From contig JH720334.1 of assembly GCA_000231825.2 (NCBI GenBank), forward strand, positions 268,590 through 332,589: a DNA stretch of 64,000 bases, given 5' to 3'. A program made the translations under genes and the position numbers. The notes below the pieces were generated by a model. It was not told where the DNA came from. It ran no database searches and saw nothing but the letters and a program-made list of their open reading frames with translations. Shown here piece by piece: positions 24,900 to 41,335 of the stretch; position 1 is the first letter of the stretch; each line of letters starts with the position of its first letter. Origin of the DNA: Tetrahymena elliotti 4EA. Lineage: Eukaryota; Ciliophora; Oligohymenophorea; Hymenostomatida; Tetrahymenidae.

Positions 24900-27800
24900 T
24901 CATTATATTTTGAAATTATTTTTAATGTCAATAGTTTTGTTTATTGATTAAAGTATTGATATTTGTCTTTCAAAAGGGATGGAATTTTTAGAGTAATCTT
25001 CTGAGACTATTGAAGAATTGTGTTTATCTCTTTCGTTTATATCTTCAAAATAAATGGGTTATTCCCCAAACTTTCTTTTAATTTTTTAGTCTATCATGTG
25101 CTTACTTAGGGAATTTTCATCATCATTATTGATCTTTTCAATATTTTCTTCATTTGATTATATTGCAAGAGGTATTTATATAAAAGTTTTGGATGATATT
25201 GATTTGATTTGTTAATTATAATTCGTATTTCCGCTGTTATAAAACTTACTTTTTATTTAATCTATTTGGATGTTTTGTTAAGAACTTTGTGATTATTAGT
25301 AAGAATATATCGTTTATCTTGTTTTCATTGGCTACTCAGGCTCAAGTAAACGAAGATCTTTGTAAATAACTAATTCAGTTTTAATTTAATTGCTTCCATG
25401 TGATGAATAAACTATCTTTTCATATGGACCTATTTTCTTAAGAATGAACTTAGCGACTATGATTCCAATTTTTAGTGTTTCTTGAGTGGATTTAAGTTTG
25501 TTAAAATATACAGAAGGAGCTGGTTCTCTAATGTTAAATGAACTATTGATAGAAGGTTTTAAGTTTTTTTATCTATTTTCTTCTGTTTGAGCATTAAGTT
25601 GCTTGATCTCATGAGGAAATTGCTGAGAAATTCTTTTTTTTAATACATATTAGTAGGGATTTTTCTAAGTATCGTTAAGAGGGTTTTGTTATTATGTACT
25701 AAAATTATCTGTTTAAATCTGATTTGTTGCTTAGACTATTTAGATAGCCTTTGAAAGTAGCTATTCTGAGTTTAAATTGTTACTTTCTTCTATTTTGTAA
25801 AGTGAAGATTAGATATCATCGCATTCATTGATGATTATGATCTTCAGCTGATTAGGATCTAAAGGTGTGTTATCCTTAGTATTATTATTTGAAGAAGAAT
25901 AGCTGTCTCTCTTTCCTATTTAAAATTCTTTGTTATTATTATGCTAATTCAATAATTATTTGTTGGGAGTTAACATAATATTCCCCTAGCTTCTATTATA
26001 TTACTTTGGGATGGATGTATTTTACTGCATGTTTTGTTAATCATAATAAAGTTCTTAGCAAGAAGGTAATTAATCTTGTATAGATATACTGTTTTATACA
26101 TTATCTTCTTCTCTCTAAATATCATTCCTTGTTTGGAAGTAAATACTTATTTATGATTTATTCTTGCAGAAACTTAACGTATTAAATAAAATGTTAAAAA
26201 GCATAAGAGAGAGTCTCTCTTTATCTTGATATAAATTCTTACAAGTATTATTTTCTAGATTTTTATCTTAAATTAAGACTTTCAAAGATTTCTTTTCTAT
26301 TAAGGGCTAGCATATATGGAGTATTCCTTTAATTAAATCTAAAATTTAGGTGTTAAGCAGTTAATATTTGAAGCTTCGATTTTAAAAGAGAAAGCTCTAC
26401 AAAATATTGTAATTTTGAGTTAAAGACTAAGCTTGATATAAATAAAATTCACATTTTTGAGTGTGTCTCAAAGCATTAATAAACTAACTAATTTTGCCTT
26501 GATTTGTTTCCTCATGAGTATTCTCTTGTTTATTTTTTTCTAACTCGCTTGTCGGGGATTTATTAAGTGTTAAAAATATAGATGGTTTTGTCCCTTTTTC
26601 AACAAGAGGAGACTGCTACTCACTTTTTATAAATTTATTAGGAGTTCCAACAATTTAAGAATTTATTGAATGTTTTGATCCAATACTAAATAGCTAAATA
26701 TTTGCTTGACTAACTTTAGCTTAGGAATCCTCTTCATAATCACTTACTGGTTAATTTTTATCATAATTATTGCTTAAAAATCTGACTAAGCTTAACTTTT
26801 ACTTACCACTTCTTTTGTGGGGTTAATTTAATTTTTTAGTAAGAGGTAGACTATTACCAGATTATAAATTATGATGATAAGTAAAACTTCTTTTGCTCTT
26901 TTTTGAAGAAGGAGTTGCTGGATTGCGATTATTTTACTAATTGACAGGAGTTAATCTTAAATTTAAGCTAAATTGATTATTGCTCTATTTTGGAGAAAGA
27001 GATTAGCTTTATTTCTGCAAGTTTCTTAATTTTGGTTCTTATTTCTCTTCAGCAAGTTCTTCTACTTGAATGAATTCAGAATCTTAAATCTATTATTTTT
27101 CATTTTCTAGGGGCGAGTTTAATGCAGAATAGTCCCCTTGAGACTACTTTATTTAAGAGCATTGTTTTTTACTTAATATATTTGGAGGGAATTCAATAAA
27201 ATTACTTGATTTTTATTGGTTGACTGTAAATTTATTTTCTTAGTCGTTTTAATTGTTTGTGTAATTCGGATCTAATTAAATACTTGTTTCAGCGCTTTCA
27301 ATTCTTTTTGATCTAGATTTCTTTAATTTTTGATGCTATTTATTGAAATTTAATGTGATTTTTCTGTCTTCCCCTACTAGAAAATCATTTGTTCCACCAA
27401 TTTAGCTACCTATTAATTCAGTATTGATGATATTATTAGAAAAGGGTATATTTTAAGGGGAATTTAGATAAGATTTTAGATGACTATTTTAGCATTGATA
27501 CTGGCATGTTTAGTTCTGATTATTTTAATAACTTGTATTCAAATTTATACTATCGTAAATCTCTAATTTATTTTAATTCTTTGTATTTTTAAATTTTTCA
27601 TTAGAATCAAAGATGCTAACACCTCCATCACTGTTTTCTGGACTTTTATTATTTTAGCCTATTATAACATTCTTGTATTATTATGCAAATGTACCTTAAG
27701 CTTAATCTTATTGTATAATTGTTTTCTATTTTAGCTTGTAAAAAGGTAATTTCAAATGTGAGTATGCAAATTTCTACTCAGCCAAGGATTTCCTAGTAAG

Positions 27801-29378
27801 GTTTTCTTATTTAACCAGATAGTAGCTGAGAAAGAATTGCATCACTACATTTTTATCTTTAAGTGAATTATATTATTATTTAAAACTCTAATCTTCAATA
27901 CAAATTACAATGAAGTCATCAATAAGTTTGTAATTCCAAATTCGAATGTTAACTCTTTTACTGATTCCATCCTCTTGTTTAATCTCTCCTTAAAAGCAGG
28001 AGTAAAAAGTTTTCACATTAAAGTTATTTTATACAAACTGCTGATTGGGTGCGTTTGGGCAACTAAAACAATTTTATTCATTGTTACTAATTAATTATCC
28101 TAAAGATTTTAACTCATTTCCACTCTTTGTTTGGATATTTGAGTAAACATTTGATAGTTTTTTCGAGCTAAATTATTTTAGATCAGGATTCTTTACACTA
28201 TTTTTCTTGCTTATGCTCTTCATTCTTAAATTCTTTGTAATTGGTAGATTAGGAGAATTAACAGCTGTCTGACTAGGTATATATTAAAATGTCCCAGATT
28301 TCTGTGTATTGAAGGCTGAAACATCATAATTCTACTAATAATTTGATGCACTTTTTTTTCTCAAATTAAATTTCTACTGCTAATTATCCTATCTTATGAT
28401 AATTTCTTTACAAATAAACTTTAAATTTATCTATGTAGATATTCCTGCTATGCGTTTAGTTGTTTGATCAAATTCTTAGCTAGAAAAGAAAGGACTAGCT
28501 TCCACTTTATCTATATAGCAATTTTCAAGAAATAATTAAAAATTTTCTTCATTCGAAATGTTGTAATTCTTGAGAGCTTCACAATTGCTAGAAAAAAAAT
28601 TCAATCTCCCCATAGAGCGATTGAATAAAGAAGTGATAATATTTTAAGGAATCATTCTATCCAGAGTATCTTTGTAAATTTATCCCTTTTTTAAATCCAA
28701 AAATGCCTAGGTCTACTTCTTCTCCTCAAAATATTAGAAAGCGCTAATAATAAAAATTATTGCTATACAGGAAATAATTTGTAGAATCTTTTCATAAGCT
28801 CCTACAATTTGGTAAATACCAAATATTTGTAAACCTACATAAAAGAACAAGTATAATAAGATCCTAAACTTATATGTAATAATGCATTTTGAGAGAGCCA
28901 TAAAAGCTAAGCACAAGCTGACACCTCTTAATTAACTAAAATAAGCAAAACTTTACCAATCTTCCTCTTAATTTGTTAACTGAGCAGAATCTTTCATAAA
29001 ATTTGTGTAGAATTATGAAATGTAGCTTTCATAGAATCCTTAAAGAATAAATAAAACCAACAGCAATATAGCCTGAAATTTCTTAAAAATTTAAAACTTG
29101 CAATAGTTTAGAGAACAAAGCAGGATGTAAATAAATGAAAGAAAAGAACTTATAATAATAAACTATTCAGAAATAAAATATCTGTCTTTGCTGCAATAGA
29201 TAGCTATCTAGATCAAGTTCCAAATCAGAGCTATAAATGATATTATCTTTGTTCTTTTTTTAAATTTTTTATGCAAAGTCAACAAATATTCCTCTTATAA
29301 ATATTAATCTTTTATATCAAGCGAATATTTACTAAATTTCTTGTTGTAGACTTTATCATTTCTCTTTCTCTGCTTCAT
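24900..29378 (-). CDS. Six-TM membrane protein with degenerate histidine-kinase core, single exon, 1492 aa
   Basis: ATG at 29376-29378, TGA at 24900-24902, exactly 1493 codons under the ciliate code. The N-terminus has six hydrophobic segments between residues about 43 and 225 (first ISFIALIWNLIQIAIYC, last IISCIAIIFIISAF). A coiled linker and PAS-like stretch follow (RVNIRIWNYKLIDDFIVICI, ending EDQSFKQQYN), as in many ciliate sensor kinases. A long Gln/Ser/Asn-rich disordered insert occupies about 560-950. A DHp-like helical region comes near 965-1040 and an N-box-like segment KERLSLMLFNILFNTLSF near 1053. A G1-like strand KIIIINECDD lies near 1180 and a G2-like segment LKIGIIVAKFILKKIG near 1300. 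The H-box His-Glu pair and the glycine motifs of the ATP lid are missing, so it is best read as a histidine-pseudokinase or receptor-like protein. Confidence 0.75.
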
Positions 29379-31240
29379 TTTAGTATTTGTACACTTTACT
29401 TATATTTTGTTCCAATCTAGATCAATCAATTAATACTGGATTATAAACTTTAAAATAAACAAATAAAAAAACATACAAACAATCTAATAATAAACATTAA
29501 AATCTAATTGTTATTTCACTTTATTTTCCCTCTCCTATTTTTTTGAGATTAATATATTGCATCGAGTGTAATTTTTTCTACTTAACTTTATTTAAATTTG
29601 ATAGCACTAAATATACGGCTATGTTTCATATTCCATTCAATTTGATTTCAAAGTAACTCAATCCCATAAAAAAATATCCTTGAAAATTAAATAAATTTTG
29701 TATCAATTATTTGCTATAAATTATGTTATTTTTAATTTCTTTTTACCATTAATACTCTCATTTTTTTTAACATATTCCTTGATACAACGCATTTAAATAT
29801 TTTTTATAAAAACAAAACGCTGCTTAATAGATCACTAGATGATGTTATTTTAATTTCTAATTTTTATAATAAGCTTCTCTTGTATTCTAATTTTACTGGA
29901 AACAAAATACTTTAAATTTTATTATTTAATTATTTTTGTGCTAAGCTTTAAAAAAATAATTTCTCTAAGTAATTAATTAAATAAATACTTTAAATTTCCT
30001 TTACAAACACTATCGGAATATTATTTTTTTGATCTTAATACATTTTATTTTAATCAAAAAAATTATTTGTAAACAAAATATTGTTTATAAAGTACAATGT
30101 ATTCAATTCTTCTTATTGCTTTTTTTATCATTCAGTCTAATAAATGAATTTAATTAACTTAAATTATAACTTTTATTCTATTATTTATCCATCAGAAACT
30201 ATTTTCATTTTAAATCCATTCATATAAAATATTACTTTCTTCAAGCAAAGTATTAAAATCCTGTAGGAATTTAATAAGTGAGAATAAAGAGGTATCTAAT
30301 CCAAAAATTTTTTTTACTTTGTTAAATTAATACTAATTTATATTTAATTGAATTCATATTTTACTTATAAAATTCTTAACTTTATTATTTTGCTAATTAA
30401 ATTATTCATAATTTATGTTGTACATTTAACTCAAGAACAAGATATGTCATAACAATAACTAAATTCAATATTTGGAAAAATTTTAAAGCGCATAAAAAAT
30501 AGTTGATTTAAACTTAAAAACAAAAAATAAATTATTTTGTTAATTTTTAATCATAAATTGTAATTATCACTCATGCATAAAACCATAAAATATTAAATTT
30601 AGAAAGATAATATTTTTAAAAAAATATCAATATAACTTAATAATTCTATGTGAAAGAAAATACAAAGAAATAATTACAAAATAGAATTCAATATTTGTAT
30701 TGATAAAAAAATAAGGAATTTTTTCAGATCAAATTTTTTAAGAGCTTAAAAATAAAAATTCTTAAGAGTTAAAAAGGCCATTATGTTACAAATTCATATT
30801 TTCATTAAGACTATTGGCAATGGCTTATTAACATGTTTGCTCTGTCTACAGATAAAAATAAGTTTCTTTATTTTTGAAAATTTTTAAAATAATTTGTATT
30901 ATTTTTTCAAAGTTAAAATAATTTATAAATATTAACTCAACGAATAAATAAATAATTTTACATGCAAATTTTATTTAGAATTTTAATAAATGTTGTGCAT
31001 TTATTTAAGAATATAAAATGAATGAGCTTTTTTAGGTTTTTGATGTTATTTGTCTTTGAAAAGTAGATTTAGTTTATTCTCATAAATTGAAATCACATTG
31101 ATTACTAATCTAATTTTTATAATAAATATCTTTAGAAAACTTAGAAAAGAATTTAAAAGTGAAAATAATTTTGATTTTCTATTTTACTAAATAATTTAAT
31201 ATTAAACAATAATATCAAAAATCAAAAGAAAAATATTCTG
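29379..31240. other. Divergent intergenic region, AT-rich
   Basis: About 1.9 kb between divergent start codons of the six-TM gene (minus) and the first kinase (plus), so both promoters should lie here. I see no coding-like frame and no recognisable element. Confidence 0.5.
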
Positions 31241-33326
<2,086 letters not shown>

Positions 33327-34140
33327 ATGAATGAATTACTTTACTTACAATAATATACTACATTTATATAAAAGAGTAACTATTATATAGAAATATCTTC
33401 AACTAACTTCTTTGAAATATAATCAATCTCTTAAATTAAATTGTGGTAAACCTTATTTTTATAACCATAAGATTGTTTTTTTATTATTTTTCTAATTTAT
33501 GAGAATATTTTCTTTCTATATTAATTAATTATTTGATTCTTCTTTCTTCCTTATTATCAAAATCAAATGAAAAATGGTATTAAAACATTTTATCAGGAGT
33601 CCCTCATATCCTTTTGCTTTTGATAATTTAGATTAGGATTTTGAGATAAAAAAAATCATATTTTTATTCTAAAAATAAGGTAAAAAATTTTATCTTACTT
33701 ACCTTTAATTTGTTGATAAAATAAAATAAATTTTTCTTATTGAAGAAGAAGAACACAATTTTTATAATTTTAAAGTATTATTTAATAAATTAAAATATTT
33801 CAAAAAATTCTAAAAAGTAATGATAAATTACAAAAAGTTAAATCTTTAAAATAAAGGAAAAAAGAAGAGAAATTCAATAATATTCAGTCCTTATTTATTA
33901 TTTTGGTATTTTTAGAGATGTATGACAGTAATATTTTTATAGCCTTTAGATTTCTTAATTTATGAGGGAATAGTTTATTTTACTTAATAATTCATTCATT
34001 CTGTCATCCAGTCATTCTAAAAAAAATATTTGTATTTCTTAAAAATTCTAATTCCTGCTGCATTCTATGTTTATACTTTTTGAATTTTAATTAAAGATTA
34101 ATTTTCAGAATTTTTCAGAATAAAAAAAACAAATTTTTCT
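33327..34140. other. Spacer between kinase genes 1 and 2
   Basis: About 800 bp, AT-rich, with no gene. It presumably holds the 3' UTR of kinase 1 and the promoter of kinase 2. Confidence 0.5.
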
Positions 34141-36009
34141 ATGGAACAAAAAATTTAAGGGAAAGAGAATTATTGTATAATAAGCTCAATCAAGCAAGGA
34201 CTGAGTAAGAACGCCTATCTTGTTAGAGGAGAGACTTCAAATAAGCTCTTTTCATTGAAAGTTTTTAAAGATTAGTAATATGATCTAAGTAAATTAATAC
34301 TCAATTATTATTATTAAATGAATTTATTAATTATGTTTTTTCACTCAATAAAAGCTTAATCAGAGATTTATTTCAAAAAAGAGATTTAATTCATCAATGA
34401 TTGTATCAATTAAAAGGTATAGCATCATCCTAACATTCTTAATTTTATTGATTTGATACATTTGGAGGACACAAATGAGAGTTTTGTGATTTAAGAATAC
34501 TGCGAGTTCGGAAACCTTTATAAATTTTTATTGGACTCAAATGAATTAACTCAAACTGATCAAATATAAATTTGTCTTCAGATTGCAAGAGGTGTGCAAT
34601 GGCTTCATTAATAAAATATTATACACAGAGATCTAAAACCTGATAGCATTCTTGTGACCTTCCAAGATAATAATAATCTCTTTAAAATTACTGATTTTGG
34701 ATATAGCTGCTTTTCTTAAAATCAGATTCAATCTATTATAGGAACAATCAACTATATGGCACCAGAAGTTTTAAACTAGAGTCCTTATAGTAGACCAGTA
34801 GATGTGTGGGCACTTGGTTTAATTATGTTTGAAGTTGCATACAAAAAGTAATTCTTTCAATCAAAAACTGTGAAAGATACTGCTCAATAAATATTATAAT
34901 TCAAAACTCTACCTAATGATAATACTCTCACCTAAAACCATCTCTATAAAGTGATTACATAATGCTTAAATCCAGACCCAAGCTAGCGAATTGTCATAGA
35001 TTAAGTGATAAATAATTTACAAGAATTGCAATTAAACAAATTAGAAAATTAAACCAATGAGATTAGGTAAATACAGAATAACAGTAATAATAAATTTGAT
35101 ATTGAGTTTAGTTAATAATATAACCATTTTTTTAACCCATAAGTTCCTTAATAAGAATAATAGAGATAATTATAAATCTAAAACTAATTAACTCTTACTA
35201 AATTTAATGATTTCATGAAAAGATTTAGTATAGCTAAAGGCATTGCTCCATAGTAGAAGGGATTTTTTGAGAAATTTACTAGTAGTAAAATAGCGAAGTT
35301 TACATTAAATTAATATCATTTTTCATTAGTTTGCAAAGATAAACAAAAGTTTTATTGTAGTTTGTTTCATTTTATTTTGTGTGGAAAGCTTTTAAGCTGT
35401 CTTGAAGAATAATCACAACTATCAAACTAATTCTAGGATGATATTGCTGACTCTTTCTAGGAATGGGTGATGAAATTGATTGAAACTTCAATTTAAATTG
35501 ATAATAGAAATTAAAAAGATTAATTTAATACTCTTTATATAGCTTTATCTCAAATTGCTCAAGTTAGAGATATTTATTTCAGAATTAATACCTATGTTAA
35601 TTGGCTTGAAGATGAATAGTATTAGAACTAATCTACAAAATTAGCTTCTATTTTGTATGAACAATCCCAAAAATAAGAAAAAATGGAATTTTTACCTAAT
35701 ACATATGTTTAAATAATTTATGGAGATTATTTAAGTGCACTAATATTAAGTACATAAGGTGGTTTGTAAGATTGTTTTGTCTATGAAGAAAATCAAAGTA
35801 ATACAATAATTATGTAACCAGCTTACTTAAGTAGTCTATAATAGATAGATTAAAAACCATAAAACTAAGAAGGTGGAATAAAAGACTTATTACATAAGTT
35901 TAAGAGTTCTATTATCAGTGAAGGATTTTTAAATAAAACAAAAGAAATTACAAAAAATATTAAATAAAAAGCATTTGAGATATTCAATACTACCTTTAAA
36001 ACTAAATGA
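34141..36009 (+). CDS. Protein kinase 2 of tandem array, soluble C-terminal region (2 exons, 600 aa)
   Basis: Exons 34141-34288 and 34355-36009 (601 codons). Kinase motifs: KQGLSKNAYLVRGE in place of a canonical Gly-loop (only the first Gly is clear); Lys in LFSLKVFK; SEIYFKKEI for the alpha-C helix; HRDLKPDSILV (the usual Asn of the catalytic loop is Ser); ITDFGYSC; GTINYMAPE; VDVWALGLIMFEV; NPDPSQRIVI. The HRD Asp and DFG Asp are kept, but the weak Gly-loop and the Asn-to-Ser change in HRDxKxxN make reduced or altered activity likely. The C-terminal about 300 residues form a mixed alpha/beta-looking region (LNQYHFSLVCKDKQKFYCSL, HFILCGKLLSCLEEQ, VRDIYFRINTYVNWLEDE). Unlike its three neighbours, it has no terminal membrane segment. 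The intron is phase 1 at the array-conserved site. Confidence 0.92.
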
Positions 36010-36707
36010 TAAATAAACTCAATTAAATAGATTTATTCAAATAATAAATAAATAATATAAAATTGTCTTTTTTTATTTTTTGTTTCTTACAATAATTTTT
36101 AACAACATTTTTTATTTAAAATTTATGTCAAAACATTGCACAAAAGAAAATGAAATTAATTAAAAGTATTTTAAAATTCAAATTATTGTTAACTTTTCTT
36201 TTTTATTTAATATGATTCTGTTTTAAGTCTTCTAATCTTTTTCAATAATTTTTAACAACATTTTTTATTTAAAATTTATGTCAAAACATTGCACAAAAGA
36301 AAATGAAATTAATTAAAAGTATTTTAAAATTCAAATTATTGTTAACTTTTCTTTTTTATTTAATATGATTCTGTTTTAAGTCTTCTAATCTTTTTTTCAA
36401 AAGAAATGAAATGCCTTGCTTGTCACATCAGATTAGAATATTCAAAGTTTTTGTTCTTTAAAATACTATTTAGAAATACAGTTAGCCTTTTGATTCGTAA
36501 AGATATTTCGTTTTCTTATTAATTTCAAAATAAAAATTTAATTGTAAAAGCAATTAGAAATAATCCTTTAGAATATTTAGGTTTGTTGTTTTTGATTAGA
36601 TAAGATAGATATTTTTTTTTTCTCTCTTGTATTTCCTGCTAGATTTCTTATTGTTAAACAATAAATAAAATAACAAAATATATTAAAAAAGAAAGAAAGA
36701 AACTAAA
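36010..36707. other. Spacer between kinase genes 2 and 3, containing a tandem duplication
   Basis: Contains a 153-bp direct tandem duplication (listed separately) and no gene. The remainder is AT-rich, with a (GAAA)n-like run just before the ATG at 36708. Confidence 0.6.
36090..36395. repeat. Two tandem copies of a 153-bp unit
   Basis: Copy 1 is 36090-36242 and copy 2 is 36243-36395. Both start CAATAATTTTTAACAACA and both contain ATGTCAAAACATTGCACAA and ATATGATTCTGTTTTAAG. By eye the copies are essentially identical, so the duplication is recent. It is non-coding and lies between two kinase genes. Confidence 0.9.
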
Positions 36708-38422
<1,715 letters not shown>

Positions 38423-38899
38423 GTAGCTAAGAGTATTAAAATAAACTAAAAATAAAATTAAAAAAGGTAACTTTTTATAAAAGTATCTCATAAAACTCTT
38501 AAATACAATTTTCAATAACAATATTAATATGTCCTTTTTTATATTAATTAAATAACTGTTTTTGAACTCAAAATTTGGATACATTTATTTATAAAAAAGC
38601 AAGCTAATCTACAAAAATATCTTTTTTCAAATAAAACTTTTAAGAATCAGTAAATAATTATTTGATTCAACTAAATAAGTATTAAAAAATTTTAATAATT
38701 TCATCACTTTGAATTTGTCATTTTTTTATTATGTTTAAATAGTCCTTATTCAATAAATATAAATAAATATATGCCTTGACTTTCGTTTTTAACATAAAAT
38801 TTTAGAATATTTAACAAAATTTTTGTAAAAATAAAAGATACTAACTTACTTTTCTTTTTTAATAAAAAATTAATCAAAGTGAAATACAAAAAAAAGAAT
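38423..38899. other. Spacer between kinase genes 3 and 4
   Basis: About 480 bp of AT-rich sequence with no gene. It is the shortest spacer in the kinase array. Confidence 0.5.
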
Positions 38900-40528
38900 A
38901 TGCAAAACCAATATCTCTAACTCTAACCCTTTTTACCAAATTTACAAGGCTATCAAATTATTAAACAAATAGGATAAGGCGGGTTTGCAACTGTATACTT
39001 AGGGTAAGATTTATAAAATTAAGAATTTGTAGCAATAAAAGAAATAAAAATTCTAAGATTAGGTAAAATAGCTTTTCTATTTAGATGGTTTATGTTATAT
39101 TTTTACACATTTTAAAAATAAAATTAAGATGGGCAAGTCAATAAATACTTAAACAAAGAAATACAGATTATTCAATAATTGATTGAAAAAGGAAATCATA
39201 ATAATTACAGCAAATTTATTGTTAAATATAAAAGTTTTTAGTAAGTCGGAACAAGTTATTATATTATTAGCGAACTATGTGAATTTGGAGATCTTTATAT
39301 GCATATGTGCAATTTCTATTAGCAATATACATTTGAAATTAAATTAGAATTCTTAGTTGAAATTATTTAAGGTATTGAAGCTCTTCATAAAATGAGAGTC
39401 TCTCATAGAGATTTAAAAACTGACAATATTCTTATTGCTTAGAATAAATAAAAAATTAATGAATATTATCTCAAGATTACTGATTTTGGAATATCATCTC
39501 TCTAGATGGAAAATTTATAGTCTAAAGTAGGAACAGTTGTATATATGGCACCTGAGATCTTTTTGTAATCAAAATATGATTATAAAGTTGACATTTGGAG
39601 CTTTGGTATCATTGCTTTTGAAATTTGGAAAAATTAGCTTTACTTTCCTTACAAAAGTGATGCTGATACTATAAATTAGATTAAAAACTATGTTAGCTAT
39701 TAGAGAGGATTAATTGAAAGCCAAGACATTGAAGATGTAATAGATTTATGCCTTTAAAAAGATCCTAATAAAAGAGCAGAGGCATCTCAAATTAGAGAAA
39801 AATTAATGGAAATTTAAAAAAAATAATTTATTCAGAAATAATAATTAAATAACCATTAAAATAATCAATATCAACAAAATATTTAGCAAAATTAACCACC
39901 TTAATAATTAAATTAGTAGCAGTAGTAGTAGTAGTAGTAGTCTATAGTATTATAGCAGTTGAAATAATAACAATTTGAATAGTATAAAGATGAAGTAAAA
40001 AATAATACCTCAAAAATTTTAAGTTTCTAAGTTCAAAAGCTTTAGAGTGAGAAGCATTCAATTGTAGCATATCTAAATAATCATAAAATTTCAAATAATA
40101 GTAATAGTACCAATTAATAAAATTAAAAAAATGAAGCTTCTCATATCATTCAATAAATAATATAATAAGAAGCAGCTTAAATGAATGGTTAAATATTTAA
40201 TACTCAATCAAATTCACAAGAAAATAATAATAAGTAAAGCAACAGTAATATTAATATTAATAAAAATAATTCAATTTAAAAAGTTATTTCTTAGCCTAAT
40301 TAACCACCAACAAAATGTGATAATCCTGAACAATTATATCCTAGTTCCCTAATTAGCTATCGTTAAAATATTAATATTAATAATATATTTAAAAACACTT
40401 TTAGTCTACCATAAAATAATTCTCAAGAAACATAAAATAGCTAAGATAAATTAATAATAAAAATAGCTGCTTCAGCTTTAGTCTTATTCTTCTTATCTAA
40501 TGTCCTTAAAATATTTTTTTTTAAATGA
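38900..40528 (+). CDS. Protein kinase 4 of tandem array, poly-Gln linker and C-terminal membrane anchor (2 exons, 520 aa)
   Basis: Exons 38900-39062 and 39129-40528 (521 codons). Motifs: IGQGGFATVYLG; VAIKEIK; YLNKEIQII; HRDLKTDNILI (Thr for the usual Pro, harmless to the catalytic Asp and Asn); [40 protein letters not shown]. It should be an active Ser/Thr kinase. The C-terminal half is Gln/Asn-rich and includes a run of nine Gln encoded mostly by tandem TAG at about 39915-39941. The protein ends in a hydrophobic segment (IAASALVLFFLSNVLKIFFF) and a terminal Lys. The intron is phase 1 at the site shared with kinases 1-3. In a standard-code reading this gene vanishes completely. Confidence 0.93.
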
Positions 40529-41335
40529 ATAAATGGATAAAAATAAATAAATTATTTTATTTTTGAATTTTGTTCTAATTTAAAAATTATTTATTTAATT
40601 TATTATTTTTAACAACTTCTTTTTTCAACATGTTTTTTTTTTCAAAACTAATAATACTTTGTTTACTACAATTTTGAAAAAAAGATGTTTAGTAAATAAT
40701 TTACAAAACCCTCAACCCTTTTTTCTAAATGAAATAATATTAAATTGAATTTATTTCTATTAAACATAAATAATTTAAATCTTTATTTTTTACAAACTTT
40801 TAGAAATTAATAGATAGATAAATGTTCTACAAAATCTAAATTTAAATTTATTCTTAAAGTAATTCAACTTTTTACTTGTAGAAAAGCCAATAGAAATAAG
40901 AAGAATCAATATAAAAGCAATATAAGATTAATTTATTTTAAAATAGTTTGAGAATATTGACATTTTATGAGCTCACAAAAAATATTTCTTTTTATTTAAG
41001 ATTTAATTTGAATAGATAATTATTATTCTGATTAATATACAATCAAATACATCTAATTTACTTTAATTATTAATATTTTAAAATAATTAAATCATATTTA
41101 AGGTAATAAATAGGCTACAAACACAAAATCAAAACTAATTTGAATTAATCCATATCTTTCTTCTATTTTTAACTTGAGTTTAATATAATTTTAAAAATTA
41201 GCTTTAATTTATTTTAATTTTATTAAAAAATATTTTTTTGAAATCATTTGGTTATTATAAATTAACAATTAAAGGTAAAAATCTTAAACTCGTTTTTTAA
41301 CAAATATATTTAGTTTTTGCATCAATAAATTATTT
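40529..41335. other. Convergent intergenic spacer
   Basis: About 800 bp between the stop of kinase 4 and the stop of the minus-strand cytochrome-b5-type gene. AT-rich, no gene seen. Confidence 0.5.
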
